Part shown: piece by piece, positions 7,999 to 17,455 of the stretch
Position numbering within the stretch: position 1 is the first letter of the stretch
Layout of the letters: each line of letters starts with the position of its first letter
Source of the DNA: Buchananella sp. 14KM1171
Lineage (GTDB): Bacteria > Actinomycetota > Actinomycetes > Actinomycetales > Actinomycetaceae
Length of the DNA: 64,000 nucleotides
Direction of reading: 5' to 3'
NCBI RefSeq assembly: GCF_041380365.1
Contig: NZ_CP159981.1
Location: forward strand, 868,001-932,000
Translations under genes and position numbers: made by a program
The notes under the pieces: model-generated
What the model was told of the DNA's origin: nothing
Database searches by the model: none
The model's input: the letters and a program-made list of their open reading frames with translations, nothing else

Positions 7999-8541
7999 TC
8001 ATTCACACGAGCACTTGGACTTATCCCACAGACCGCGCTCCTGGGCGATCTGCAGCGCCCGGTCACCCACCGGGTTGACGCCCTCGCCCGCCGCCAGCGC
8101 GTGCCCCGCCAGGGCGTGCAGACACTTGATGCGCGTGGGCATGCCGCCGGCGCTCACCCCCGCGATCTCCGGGACCTCGCCCAGCGCGGCCCGGTCGGCC
8201 AGGTAGGCGGCGTGCGCGCGCTCGTAGGCGGCGCGCATCTCCTCGCTCTGCGCCAGCTCGGCCTTCAGCTCCTCCATGGTGTGCTCGGCCTCGAGCGTGC
8301 TCATCGCCTTCACCGCGCCCGGGTGGGTCAGGTAGAGCGTGGTGGGGAACGGCGTGCCGTCGTCCAGGCGCGGCAGCGTGCGCACCACCGCCGGGCGGCC
8401 ACACACGCAGCGCGCCGCGATCGAGTGCACCCCGCGCGGCGGGCGGCCCAGCTGCTCAGCCAGCGCCTGAATATCGGCCTCGCTCACCTGTTGCTCTGCC
8501 GGGACGTTAGCGGGCGTGGGGGTGGGCGTTTCCTGGCTCAT
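7999..8541 (-). CDS. DUF501 family protein
   Basis: A 180-residue protein of the DUF501 family, found almost only in actinobacteria and without established function. Family features are RPPRGVHSIAARCVCGRPAVVRTLPRLDDGTPFPTT-like text (cysteines in RCVCGRP) and the C-terminal GVSAGGMPTRIKCLHAL segment. A basic/acidic Thr/Pro-rich leader precedes the domain. ATG 8541 has GGAGAAAA upstream and overlaps the stop of ftsB in an ATGA, so the two are coupled. Its place between ftsB and ppx is conserved in other actinobacteria. Confidence 0.85.
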   Translation of the reverse strand: MSQETPTPTPANVPAEQQVSEADIQALAEQLGRPPRGVHSIAARCVCGRPAVVRTLPRLDDGTPFPTTLYLTHPGAVKAMSTLEAEHTMEELKAELAQSEEMRAAYERAHAAYLADRAALGEVPEIAGVSAGGMPTRIKCLHALAGHALAAGEGVNPVGDRALQIAQERGLWDKSKCSCE

Positions 8542-9659
8542 TTTTCTCCGTCTTGCTTGATGATTCCGGGCGGGGCCGTGGGCTGATCCCGCAGCGGGAT
8601 CGAGCTGGGCGCCTGGCCCTGCCACAGCGTGCGCACCCACGAGTCCGGCTCGATAACGGGCCGAAGCGCGGGATCCTCGGTCTCGCTCGGGCCCGGCTGG
8701 GCTACCGAAGAGTCCGTGACAATGTAGACCTTCTCGCCCGGCTGGACGAATCCGAGCCGCTCACGCGCCTCCCGGCGCACCACGTTCGGGTCCTCCCACT
8801 TGGCCAGCTCCTGGCGCAGCTTCTCGTTGCGTTCCTGGGCCTGCGCAATCTGCTCCACCAGGTCCGCGCGCTCCGCGCGCTGGTCCATGAGAGTGCGCAG
8901 CGGGCTCATCACGATGAACGCCGCCACCACCATGCACGCCACCAGGAACAGCACCGCCATCGGGCGGGACATGGCCTTCTCCTGCGCCACCTGCTCGGTG
9001 GGGCCGGTCTCCGGCCCGCTCGACTGCCACGCCTCCTCCGCCTGGCGCGAACCGGGCCGGTCCGGGCGGCGGCGCGCCGAGTAGGCCGTGCCCCTATCCG
9101 GGCGGGCCCCCGGGCGGTCCGCCGCGCGCCCGCCACCGCCATAGCCGCCGAGCCTGGGCTGCCTGGAGCGTCCTGCGGCCGAGCCTACCGTCGTACCGGT
9201 GCCCCGCGCCGCAGCAAGACCGGTGCCCGCGGAGCCGGCAGTGCGCGTCGTGGCAAGACCGGTCGGCGGCGTGCGGTCGATCTTGGTGGTACCCATGTGC
9301 AGCACCGCGCCCCGAGCGCCCTGTTGTGCCGGCGCGCCATGCTGTGCCGCCACGCCCTGCTGGGCCGTGGGCCGCTGCTGCGCGGCCAGCCCCCGCTGAG
9401 CCCGCGTCTCCTGCTGCGGCCCCGCTCCCCGGGAGGGCGCGGCGGGCTGCACTGCGGGCCGACGCTGCCCAGCCACCCCGGTCTGCCCAGCCACCCCGGT
9501 CTGCCCGTACTGCCTGGTCTGCGCGGACTGCCTGGTCTGCGCCGAGGCTCGACGCTGCGGGAGTGCGGCCCGCTGCCCGCCCGGCTGCTGCGCCGACGCC
9601 GACGCGCCCGAGCGGTCCCTGTTACGGGGCATGACTGGGCGGCGCGGAGCTGTGGGCAT
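8538..9659 (-). CDS. Septum formation initiator, FtsB/DivIC type, with long disordered N-terminus
   Basis: Single-pass division protein, expected to act with FtsL/FtsQ at the septum. Only the last ~150 of 373 residues are the family domain: a helix (MAVLFLVACMVVAAFIVMSPL), a coiled coil (ERADLVEQIAQAQERNEKLRQELA) and the DivIC ending DPNVVRREARERLGFVQPGE. The preceding ~235 residues are Gln/Ala/Arg/Gly-rich, with short repeats such as GQTGVA twice. The start ATG 9659 has AAGGGAGC upstream; an earlier in-frame start exists at 9716 but lacks support. The long cytoplasmic tail is unusual for a protein of typically 100-250 residues. Confidence 0.85.
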   Translation of the reverse strand: MPTAPRRPVMPRNRDRSGASASAQQPGGQRAALPQRRASAQTRQSAQTRQYGQTGVAGQTGVAGQRRPAVQPAAPSRGAGPQQETRAQRGLAAQQRPTAQQGVAAQHGAPAQQGARGAVLHMGTTKIDRTPPTGLATTRTAGSAGTGLAAARGTGTTVGSAAGRSRQPRLGGYGGGGRAADRPGARPDRGTAYSARRRPDRPGSRQAEEAWQSSGPETGPTEQVAQEKAMSRPMAVLFLVACMVVAAFIVMSPLRTLMDQRAERADLVEQIAQAQERNEKLRQELAKWEDPNVVRREARERLGFVQPGEKVYIVTDSSVAQPGPSETEDPALRPVIEPDSWVRTLWQGQAPSSIPLRDQPTAPPGIIKQDGEK

Positions 9660-9726
9660 GTCTCTATGCTCCCTTACCCGGGCGGGCAGGCCAAGCCGAA
9701 CACACCAATTGTGCATACCTCACCCC

Positions 9727-9900
9727 TCCGCCCGCGCCGCGCACCGCCCTCAATGCCCGACGCCCCACCCGCCACCGCGCCCAACCCGCCCGCGCCGCGC
9801 ACCGCCCTCCACGCCCGACGCCCCACCCACCACCGCGCCCAACCCGCCCGCGCCGCGCACCGCCCTCCACGCCCGACGCCCCACCCACCACCGCGCCCAA
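9727..9900. repeat. Three tandem copies of a 58-bp repeat
   Basis: Copies run 9727-9784, 9785-9842 and 9843-9900. The last two differ by nothing I can see, and the first by a few bases. The unit is C-rich on the plus strand (contains CGCGCCGCGCACCGCCCTCC). It lies in the 390-bp gap between the ftsB start and eno stop, so it could affect ftsB transcription. All frames through it are low-complexity Pro/Ala/Arg text, not protein-like. Confidence 0.85.
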
Positions 9901-9984
9901 CCTGCCCGGCAGCCGCTACCCCGGCAGGGACGACGCTCCGCCCGCCTCCCCCACCAGCGCCCCCGCCTGCATCGCCGGCAACGG

Positions 9985-10018
9985 AAAAGGGCCCGCCACC
10001 CTTGCAGGTGGCGGGCCC
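9985..10018 (-). terminator. Intrinsic terminator of eno
   Basis: GGGCCCGCCACC (9989-10000) pairs with GGTGGCGGGCCC (10007-10018) around a 6-base loop, and on the minus strand the stem is followed by TTTT. It lies 32 bp past the eno stop codon. Confidence 0.85.
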
Positions 10019-10050
10019 GAGCCCCTAGACGCTAGCGCCTAGTGGTTTCC

Positions 10051-11346
<1,296 letters not shown>

Positions 11347-11465
11347 TCAGTGGTCGATGCTCATCGAACACCTTTAACCCTAATGCGCCCGGTATGCCCT
11401 AGGCCATGACTTAGGGCCGTTTCGCGAGCGGTGAAGGAGGATTTGACCTGCGATTTGGGCGCAGA

Positions 11466-11499
11466 AAAGGGCGGCAAGGCCCTTGCCTTGCCGCCCTTT
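11466..11499 (-). terminator. Terminator between the lipoprotein gene and eno
   Basis: AAAGGGCGGCAAGG pairs with CCTTGCCGCCCTTT around a 6-base loop. The arms supply A and T runs on both strands. It lies 35 bp after the lipoprotein stop and so ends that transcript before eno; eno's own promoter must then lie in 11332-11465. Confidence 0.8.
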
Positions 11500-11533
11500 G
11501 CTATGCCGCTTGGCGCCTGGTTCCTCCCTCGGG

Positions 11534-12088
11534 TCAGTTGAGGGGCAGCGGGCCTTGCGCCAGCTTCGGGTCGGGCAGCAGCCACTCGTGCGCCAGGGAG
11601 CCGTCCTCGTTGCGCGGGGTGTGGCGCGGGTTGACGCGGATGTCCCCGTGCTGCACGGCCCCAAAGAAGGCCTCCTGGAAGGCGCCGTCCAGGCCGGCCT
11701 CACCAATCTTCTCCAGCATCTGGGCGCCCCGGAAGAAGTCCACGAGCGCCTGGGCCGGCTCCTCGCCCTCGTCCAGCGTGCCGGGCATGCCCTGGATGGC
11801 CTCGCCGCTCTTGATGCCCGCGATAACGTCGGCCTCGGGCACGTCGAAGGACTGGCCCACCTCCAGTACGAAGCGAGCACGCACCGCCGGGCCCAGCAGG
11901 GCGTCAGCCGGGGTCTGCGTGCCGGTGAGCTTGGTGGCCTGGTCGGCGAACTCCTCCAGGTAGTCGTAGGTGATCGCCTCGTCGTAGACCAGTGCGGCGT
12001 TGTTCGGGCTGGTTGAACACCCAGCCAGCAGGGTGGCGGCCAGGGCGGCCGCTGCGGCCACACCGAGCCTAGAAATAACCTTGCGCAT
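11534..12088 (-). CDS. Secreted lipoprotein, possibly SurA-N like
   Basis: A 184-residue lipoprotein. The signal peptide has Arg/Lys, then LGVAAAAALAATLLAGCS, a clean lipobox with the modified Cys near residue 24. The mature part (VYDEAITYDYLEEFADQATKLTG and on) resembles the helical N-terminal region of SurA/trigger-type chaperones encoded beside mfd in other actinobacteria, but no peptidyl-prolyl isomerase domain is present. ATG 12088 is chosen, with AAGGAGCG upstream; a GTG directly before it is possible. Between mfd and eno, other actinobacteria also carry a lipoprotein (LpqU in mycobacteria), though not clearly homologous. Confidence 0.75.
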   Translation of the reverse strand: MRKVISRLGVAAAAALAATLLAGCSTSPNNAALVYDEAITYDYLEEFADQATKLTGTQTPADALLGPAVRARFVLEVGQSFDVPEADVIAGIKSGEAIQGMPGTLDEGEEPAQALVDFFRGAQMLEKIGEAGLDGAFQEAFFGAVQHGDIRVNPRHTPRNEDGSLAHEWLLPDPKLAQGPLPLN

Positions 12089-12122
12089 CACACGCTCCTT
12101 CCTAGCGGGCCAGCCTAGTCCA

Positions 12123-15100
12123 CTACGCCTTGATCGCGCGCAACAGGTTCCCCACCCATTCCAGCAGGGCGTCGTCCTCCAGGGGCGCGGCCCCCAGGCC
12201 GGTGCCGCGCGGCATGGGCACGGTCACGGCGCGCACGGCGGGCTTCACGGAGGAGCCCGGGTAGAGGCGTTTGAGCCGCAGCTGCAGCGAGTCGGGCACC
12301 TCCAGCGGCGCCAGGCGCACCTGCTTGCCCACGGCCACCAGCTCGCTCAGCCCCAGCTCCCGCGCGGTGGCGCGCAGACGGGCCAGTTCCAGGAGGCGCA
12401 CCACCGGCTCGGGCAGGGCGCCGTAGCGGTCGGTGAGCTCCTCGGTGATCGCGCGCAGGTCCGCCTCGGTGCGGGCGGCGGAGATCTTCGTGTAGATCTC
12501 CAGGCGCAGCCGGTCGTGCTCCACGTACGAGGTGGGCACGTGGGCGTCCACGGGCAGGTCCAGGCGCACCTCCTCTTCCACCGGGCTCTTGTCTCCCCGG
12601 TACTGGGCCACGGCGTCTGCCACCATCCGCACGTAGAGGTCGAAGCCCACCCCGGCGATGTGGCCGGACTGCTCCCCGCCCAGCAGGTTACCGGCGCCGC
12701 GAATCTCCAGATCCTTCATGGCCACGTGCATGCCGCTGCCCAGGTCGGTGTGCGCGGCGATGGTGCGCAGGCGCTCATGGGCGGTCTCGGTGAGCGGAGT
12801 GTGGGTGGGGTAGAGGAAGTAGGCGTAGGCCCGCTCCCGCGAGCGCCCCACCCGCCCGCGCAGCTGGTGGAGCTGCGAGAGCCCGAAGGCGTTGGCCCGG
12901 TCCACGATCAGCGTGTTGGCGTTGGAGATGTCCAGGCCCGTCTCCACGATGGTGGTGCACACCAGCACGTCGAACTCCTGGTTCCAGAAGTCCTCGATCA
13001 CGCGCTCCAGCTGCTGCTCGCCCATCTGCCCGTGGGCCACCGCGATGCGGGCCTCCGGCACCAGCTTGGCCAGTTTGGCGGCGGTGTCCTGGATGGACTG
13101 GACGCGGTTGTGCACAAAGAACACCTGCCCGTCGCGCAGCAGCTCGCGGCGGATGGCGGCGGCCACCTGCCGGTCCTCGTAGCCGCCCACGTAGGTGAGC
13201 ACCGGGTGGCGGTCCTCGGGCGGGGTGGTGAGGGTGGACATCTCGCGGATGCCGGTCACGGCCATCTCGAGGGTGCGAGGGATGGGGGTGGCGCTCATGG
13301 CCAGCACGTCCACGTTGGCGCGCAGGGCTTTGAGGGTCTCCTTGTGTTCCACGCCGAAGCGCTGCTCCTCGTCGATGATGACCAGGCCCAGGTCCTTGAA
13401 GCGCACCTCTCCGGTGAGCAGGCGGTGGGTGCCGATCAGCACGTCCACCTCCCCCTTGCGGGTGGCCTCCTTGACCTCCTGGGCTTCCTTCTCGCTCTGG
13501 AAGCGGGAGAGCGCGGCCACGCGCACCGGGAAGTTCTCATACCGGGAGGTGAAGGTCTCCAGGTGCTGGCTGACCAGCAGCGTGGTGGGCACCAGCACCG
13601 CCACCTGCTTGCCGTCCTGGACGGCCTTGAACGCGGCGCGCACCGCCAGCTCGGTCTTGCCGTAGCCGACGTCCCCGCACAGCAGCCGATCCATCGGCAC
13701 CTCGCGCTCCATGTCCGCCTTGATCTCGTCCATGGTGGCTAGCTGGTCGGGGGTCTCCACGAACGCGAAGGATTCCTCCAGTTCGCGCTGCCAGGGCGTG
13801 TCCGGGGAGAAGGCGTGGCCCTTGGTGGCCATGCGGGCGGCGTAGAGGCGCAGCAGCTCCTTGGCGATGTCCTTGACGGCCGCGCGCGCCTTTCCCTTGG
13901 TCTTGGCCCAGTCGGCGCCGCCCATCTTGGACAGCGCCGGGGCCTCTCCGCCGGTGTACTTGGTGACCAGGTCCAGGGAGTCGGTGGGGACGAATAGGCG
14001 GTCGCCCGGTTGGCCGCGCTTTGAGGGCGCGTATTCGATTACTAGATATTCGCGCCGCCCGGCCTTGGCACCGTGGCCGACGTTCCGCGAGATCAGTTCG
14101 ATGAAGCGCCCCACCCCGTGGACTTCGTGGACGACGTAGTCGCCGGCCTGCAGTTGCAGCGGGTCTACGGCGTTGCGGCGCCGGGCGGGCACGGCCTTGT
14201 CCCTGGATTGCTCGCGCGCGGCCTTGCCGGTGACGTCGGCCTCGCCGATGACGGTGAGGGCGGCGGCGGGGGCGTGGTAGCCGGCGAGCTGGGAGGCGGT
14301 GGTGATGGTGAGGCTGCCGGGCTCGGGGGCCTGCGCGATGGCGTCCACGACCCGGGCGGGCAGCTCTGCAGCGGCGAACTGCTCCCGGAAGCGTCGGGCC
14401 ATGCCGGGGCCTTGGGTGGTGACGACCACGCGGCGCCCCTGGCGCAGCCAGCGTGAAACGTCCGTGAAAAGCTGGGGGATGTTGCCTCGGTAGGGGCTGA
14501 GCTCCGTCAGCGCGGTGCCTCCCGCGCCGCCCTCCGTGGCACCATCGGCGTCGCTCTCCCCCGCCGGGTCGGGCGCCGGGGCCGCGCCGGACTCGTCCAG
14601 TTCCATGGGCCGCAGCGAGGTCAGCTGCCACCAGCCCAGGCCCCGCTCCAGGGCCAGGGAGCGGATGGCGGGCAGGGCCAGGAAGGAGGCGCGGCGCAGG
14701 TCGATGGGCATGCCGCCGCCCGCAGCGGCCGAGTGCCACGCGGCCGCCAGGAACTCGTCCGTGGTGGCCAGCAGGTCTTCCACGCGGCGGCGGATGCGCT
14801 CCGGCTCGTGCAGGAGCACCAGGCTCTGCGCATCCACCAGGGACAGCAGCGGCACCAGCTGGCCCACCAGCGCCGGGGTGAGGGCCTCCATTCCCTCCGG
14901 GGTCTGCCCATCCGCGATCCGCTCCAGCAGCTCGGCCGCACCGGGCAGCGTCGTCACCAGCTTCGCGGCGCGCTCGCGCACCTCGGCAGTGAGGGGGATC
15001 TCCCGGCAGGGCGGGGCCCACAGCTGCAGGGGCGCCTTGCCGGCCCGCGCCGCGCCGACGGCCCCCGACGCATCGGCCGCGGCGCCCGGGGAGCCCTGCG

Positions 15101-15857
15101 CCGGGGGCGCCGACAGCGAAGAGGCCGCCTTCTTCGTGGGCCGGGCGGCAGCGTCGTCCACCTCCAAGGCGGCGGGAGCGGGCGCGATGGAACGCTGGTC
15201 GGCAACGGTGAAGGCGCGAATCTCATCGACCTCGTCGCCGAAGAACTCCACCCGCAGCGGGTGGGCATCGGTGGGCACAAAGACGTCCAGGATGCCGCCG
15301 CGCACCGCGAACTCGCCGCGCCGCTCCACCATGTCCACGCGGGCATAACCACCGGCGGACAGGCGCGCCACCACCTCCTCCAGCGGCATCTCGTCGCCCA
15401 CACGCAGGTGCAGCGGCTCGCGCTCCCCCAGCCCGCCCACCAGCGGGGCGGCCGCGGCGCGCACGGGGGCAAGCAGCACGCGGATCGGGCCGGCGTGCGC
15501 GTCCCCCTCGATCGGGTGGGCAAGGCGGCGGGCGATCGCGGCGCGCTTAGCCATCGTGTCCGCGCGCGGCGAGAGCTTCTCGTGCGGCAGCGTCTCCCAC
15601 GCCGGGAAGACCGCCACCGTGCCGGCCTGCGCTGCGCCCAGGTGATCGCGGATGGCGGCGGCCAGGTCCTCCGCCTCCCGCGTGGTGGCCGTCAGCACCG
15701 TGAGCGGACGCTGCTCGCTCAGCGCGGCCAGCAGCGCGCCACGCGGGGCCAGCGGGAGGGAGAAGGTGCGCTCCCCCCGCCCCGGCGCGGCCTCCTGGGC
15801 GGCGGCGAAGACGGGGTCGGTTAGCAGCAGTGGCAGCAGTCCGGAAAGTCTCACCAC
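12123..15857 (-). CDS. mfd: Transcription-repair coupling factor Mfd
   Basis: A 1,244-residue translocase that removes stalled RNA polymerase at DNA lesions and recruits UvrA. Domains in order: UvrB-like N-terminal module (RRGEFAVRGGILDVFVPTD), an RNA polymerase interaction domain (AGDYVVHEVHGVGRFI), the RecG-like helicase with Walker A GDVGYGKTELA near residue 730, the DEEQ box in IIDEEQRFGV, QLRGRVGRS motif VI, and the C-terminal TRCF domain. An Ala-rich insertion near residue 240 carries the VDDAAARP text encoded by the dispersed 20-bp motif. GTG codons at 15857 and 15854 are both possible starts. It lies just upstream of the lipoprotein gene. Confidence 0.97.
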   Translation of the reverse strand: MVRLSGLLPLLLTDPVFAAAQEAAPGRGERTFSLPLAPRGALLAALSEQRPLTVLTATTREAEDLAAAIRDHLGAAQAGTVAVFPAWETLPHEKLSPRADTMAKRAAIARRLAHPIEGDAHAGPIRVLLAPVRAAAAPLVGGLGEREPLHLRVGDEMPLEEVVARLSAGGYARVDMVERRGEFAVRGGILDVFVPTDAHPLRVEFFGDEVDEIRAFTVADQRSIAPAPAALEVDDAAARPTKKAASSLSAPPAQGSPGAAADASGAVGAARAGKAPLQLWAPPCREIPLTAEVRERAAKLVTTLPGAAELLERIADGQTPEGMEALTPALVGQLVPLLSLVDAQSLVLLHEPERIRRRVEDLLATTDEFLAAAWHSAAAGGGMPIDLRRASFLALPAIRSLALERGLGWWQLTSLRPMELDESGAAPAPDPAGESDADGATEGGAGGTALTELSPYRGNIPQLFTDVSRWLRQGRRVVVTTQGPGMARRFREQFAAAELPARVVDAIAQAPEPGSLTITTASQLAGYHAPAAALTVIGEADVTGKAAREQSRDKAVPARRRNAVDPLQLQAGDYVVHEVHGVGRFIELISRNVGHGAKAGRREYLVIEYAPSKRGQPGDRLFVPTDSLDLVTKYTGGEAPALSKMGGADWAKTKGKARAAVKDIAKELLRLYAARMATKGHAFSPDTPWQRELEESFAFVETPDQLATMDEIKADMEREVPMDRLLCGDVGYGKTELAVRAAFKAVQDGKQVAVLVPTTLLVSQHLETFTSRYENFPVRVAALSRFQSEKEAQEVKEATRKGEVDVLIGTHRLLTGEVRFKDLGLVIIDEEQRFGVEHKETLKALRANVDVLAMSATPIPRTLEMAVTGIREMSTLTTPPEDRHPVLTYVGGYEDRQVAAAIRRELLRDGQVFFVHNRVQSIQDTAAKLAKLVPEARIAVAHGQMGEQQLERVIEDFWNQEFDVLVCTTIVETGLDISNANTLIVDRANAFGLSQLHQLRGRVGRSRERAYAYFLYPTHTPLTETAHERLRTIAAHTDLGSGMHVAMKDLEIRGAGNLLGGEQSGHIAGVGFDLYVRMVADAVAQYRGDKSPVEEEVRLDLPVDAHVPTSYVEHDRLRLEIYTKISAARTEADLRAITEELTDRYGALPEPVVRLLELARLRATARELGLSELVAVGKQVRLAPLEVPDSLQLRLKRLYPGSSVKPAVRAVTVPMPRGTGLGAAPLEDDALLEWVGNLLRAIKA

Positions 15858-15932
15858 TAAAGCCTACGCGCTGGCGGGCGGGGGCTCAGCCTGGACCGGA
15901 ACGGACTCAGCTTCGGCGGGTACGAGCTCAGC

Positions 15933-16010
15933 GAAACTTGTCAAAGCCCGCCGAACCTGGCCCATAGCGGGCAGGCCATTGACAAGGCTCGGCGGCTTTG
16001 GTCAAGTTTC
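15933..16010. repeat. Long imperfect inverted repeat between pth and mfd
   Basis: GAAACTTGTCAAAGCCCGCCGA (22 bases, 15933-15954 approx.) pairs imperfectly with the segment TCGGCGGCTTTGGTCAAG plus TTTC (15989-16010). A roughly 20-bp stem with a 35-base loop results. The stem ends 43 bp past the pth stop, and it may terminate pth or act in the mfd leader. Confidence 0.5.
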
Positions 16011-16052
16011 AAGAACGGTCGGCCTCTCGCTGGGCAGCGGCAAGCCGCCCGG

Positions 16053-16646
16053 TCAGGAGGCGTGCAGGCGCATCTGGGCCAGCTCCAGGCCCCGCGCGGT
16101 CACGTCCTCCACGGCATCGGCGGCCAGTTCCAGACTGAGGGCCAGGTCGGTGCGCTCCCCGGCAGCGAAGTCTGAGAGCACGTAGTCGGCCGGGTCCTGG
16201 CTGCCCGGCGGGCGCCCCACCCCGAAGCGCAGGCGCAGGTAGTCGCGCGTACCCAGCGACTGCGAGAGCGAGCGCAGTCCGTTGTGACCGCCCTCGCCGC
16301 CGCCGCGCTTGAGACGCAGCGTCCAGGCCGGCAGGTCCAGCTCGTCGTGGACCACCAGGATGCGCTCGGGCGGGATCTGGAAGTAGCCGGCCAGGGCCTT
16401 GAGCGGACCGCCGGAGACGTTCATGTAGCCCATCGTGTGGGCCAGGACCGCGCGCGGACCGGGCACGCCGCCCGGCAGCATCCCCAGGCGGGCCTCCGCC
16501 ATCATCGTCTGCGAGGAGTGGCGCGAGAGCGTCACGCCGGCGCGCTTGGCCAGCACGTTGATCACCATGCGCCCGACGTTGTGCCTATTGCCCTCATACT
16601 TCCGGCCCGTGTTACCCAGGCCGGCGATCAGCCAGGTCTCGCTCAT
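16053..16646 (-). CDS. pth: Peptidyl-tRNA hydrolase
   Basis: Releases tRNA from prematurely dropped peptidyl-tRNA; cytoplasmic, 197 residues. The family motifs are WLIAGLGNTGRKYEGNRHNVG with the catalytic His, LAHTMGYMNVSGGPL, the acidic VHDELDLP and GGGEGGHNGLRS. ATG 16646 follows AGAGGAGG at good spacing. It lies downstream of rplY on the same strand, the usual rplY-pth pairing in many bacteria, but 285 bp with a strong terminator separates them here. Confidence 0.95.
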   Translation of the reverse strand: MSETWLIAGLGNTGRKYEGNRHNVGRMVINVLAKRAGVTLSRHSSQTMMAEARLGMLPGGVPGPRAVLAHTMGYMNVSGGPLKALAGYFQIPPERILVVHDELDLPAWTLRLKRGGGEGGHNGLRSLSQSLGTRDYLRLRFGVGRPPGSQDPADYVLSDFAAGERTDLALSLELAADAVEDVTARGLELAQMRLHAS

Positions 16647-16737
16647 TGGTGCCTCCTCTTTCCCGGGGCAGAGCCTACCGGGCCGCCAAAGACACCGGCA
16701 GCCCCGCGCCTCTCGCGGCGGCTCGCCGGGCACGGAC

Positions 16738-16847
16738 GCCGCCGGCTCGCCCCGCGTTGCGACACCCGGTGGACGGGGAACGACCTAGACCAGCCGCCGG
16801 CTCGCCCCGCGTTGCGGCACCCGGCGGACGGGGAACGACCACCGCCG
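16738..16847. repeat. Tandem 55-bp repeat between rplY and pth
   Basis: Two copies, 16738-16792 and 16793-16847, begin GCCGCCGGCTCGCCCCGCGT and diverge only at a few positions until the last ten bases. The repeat lies between the rplY terminator and the pth start, in the region that should hold the pth promoter. Confidence 0.75.
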
Positions 16848-16871
16848 GCCGTTACCCCGCTGGAACGCGAA

Positions 16872-16903
16872 GCGGCCCCGCTTCGGCAAGGAAGCGGGGC
16901 CGC
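16872..16903 (-). terminator. Terminator after rplY
   Basis: GCGGCCCCGCTTC (16872-16884) and GAAGCGGGGCCGC (16891-16903) form a 13-bp stem around a 6-base loop, 28 bp past the rplY stop. Confidence 0.75.
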
Positions 16904-16931
16904 GTTCAGCTCAGCGTTGGAGCAGCTGGGC

Positions 16932-17231
16932 TCAGAGGGCCAGCAGGTCCACGTGCTCGATGATGGTGGTCACCGGGTCGCGCTGGATGTCCTGCACGCG
17001 CACCTTGTACTCGGTGCCCTCGTGGGTGACGGTCAGCTCGGCCTTCGGGTTGCCCTTGACGGCCAGGAACAGGGCGTGGGCCGGGACGATCAGGTGCAGG
17101 GTCTCCTGGCCCTTGCCGTACAGGACGGCCGGGGTCTTGCCGGAGGCGCGCAGGCGGCGGGCAACGCCCTTGCCGAACTCGGTGCGGGTCTCAGCGGTGA
17201 GGCGGGAACGGTCCTCGATGATCTCAGCCAT
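16932..17231 (-). CDS. rplY: 50S ribosomal protein L25 (short form)
   Basis: A 99-residue 5S-rRNA-binding ribosomal protein. Recognised by the start RLTAETRTEFGKGVARRLRA, the GKTPAVLYG turn and VRVQDIQRDPVTTIIEHVDL at the end. It stops after the RNA-binding domain, as in E. coli, whereas many actinobacteria have a ~200-residue CTC-type protein with an extra C-terminal domain. ATG 17231 follows AAAGGAGAG; the longer frame upstream is low-complexity and not credible. Confidence 0.93.
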   Translation of the reverse strand: MAEIIEDRSRLTAETRTEFGKGVARRLRASGKTPAVLYGKGQETLHLIVPAHALFLAVKGNPKAELTVTHEGTEYKVRVQDIQRDPVTTIIEHVDLLAL

Positions 17232-17455
17232 TTGGCTCTCCTTTGTCAGTGTGGGCGGCGGGCAATGCGGGCCGCTGGCCCACACCGCGTCGATAACGAA
17301 AGCTGTCGCTTTCCTCGCCGAGGTACTGGTCAACTCTACCGAGCCCGCGGCCCGCGCCGCCACACCCACCGGCGCGGCCCCGGTCACACCCGCCGGCGCG
17401 GCCCCGGTCACACCCGCCCCGCGCCCGGGCGGCACACCGCGCCGGCCGTGGAACA

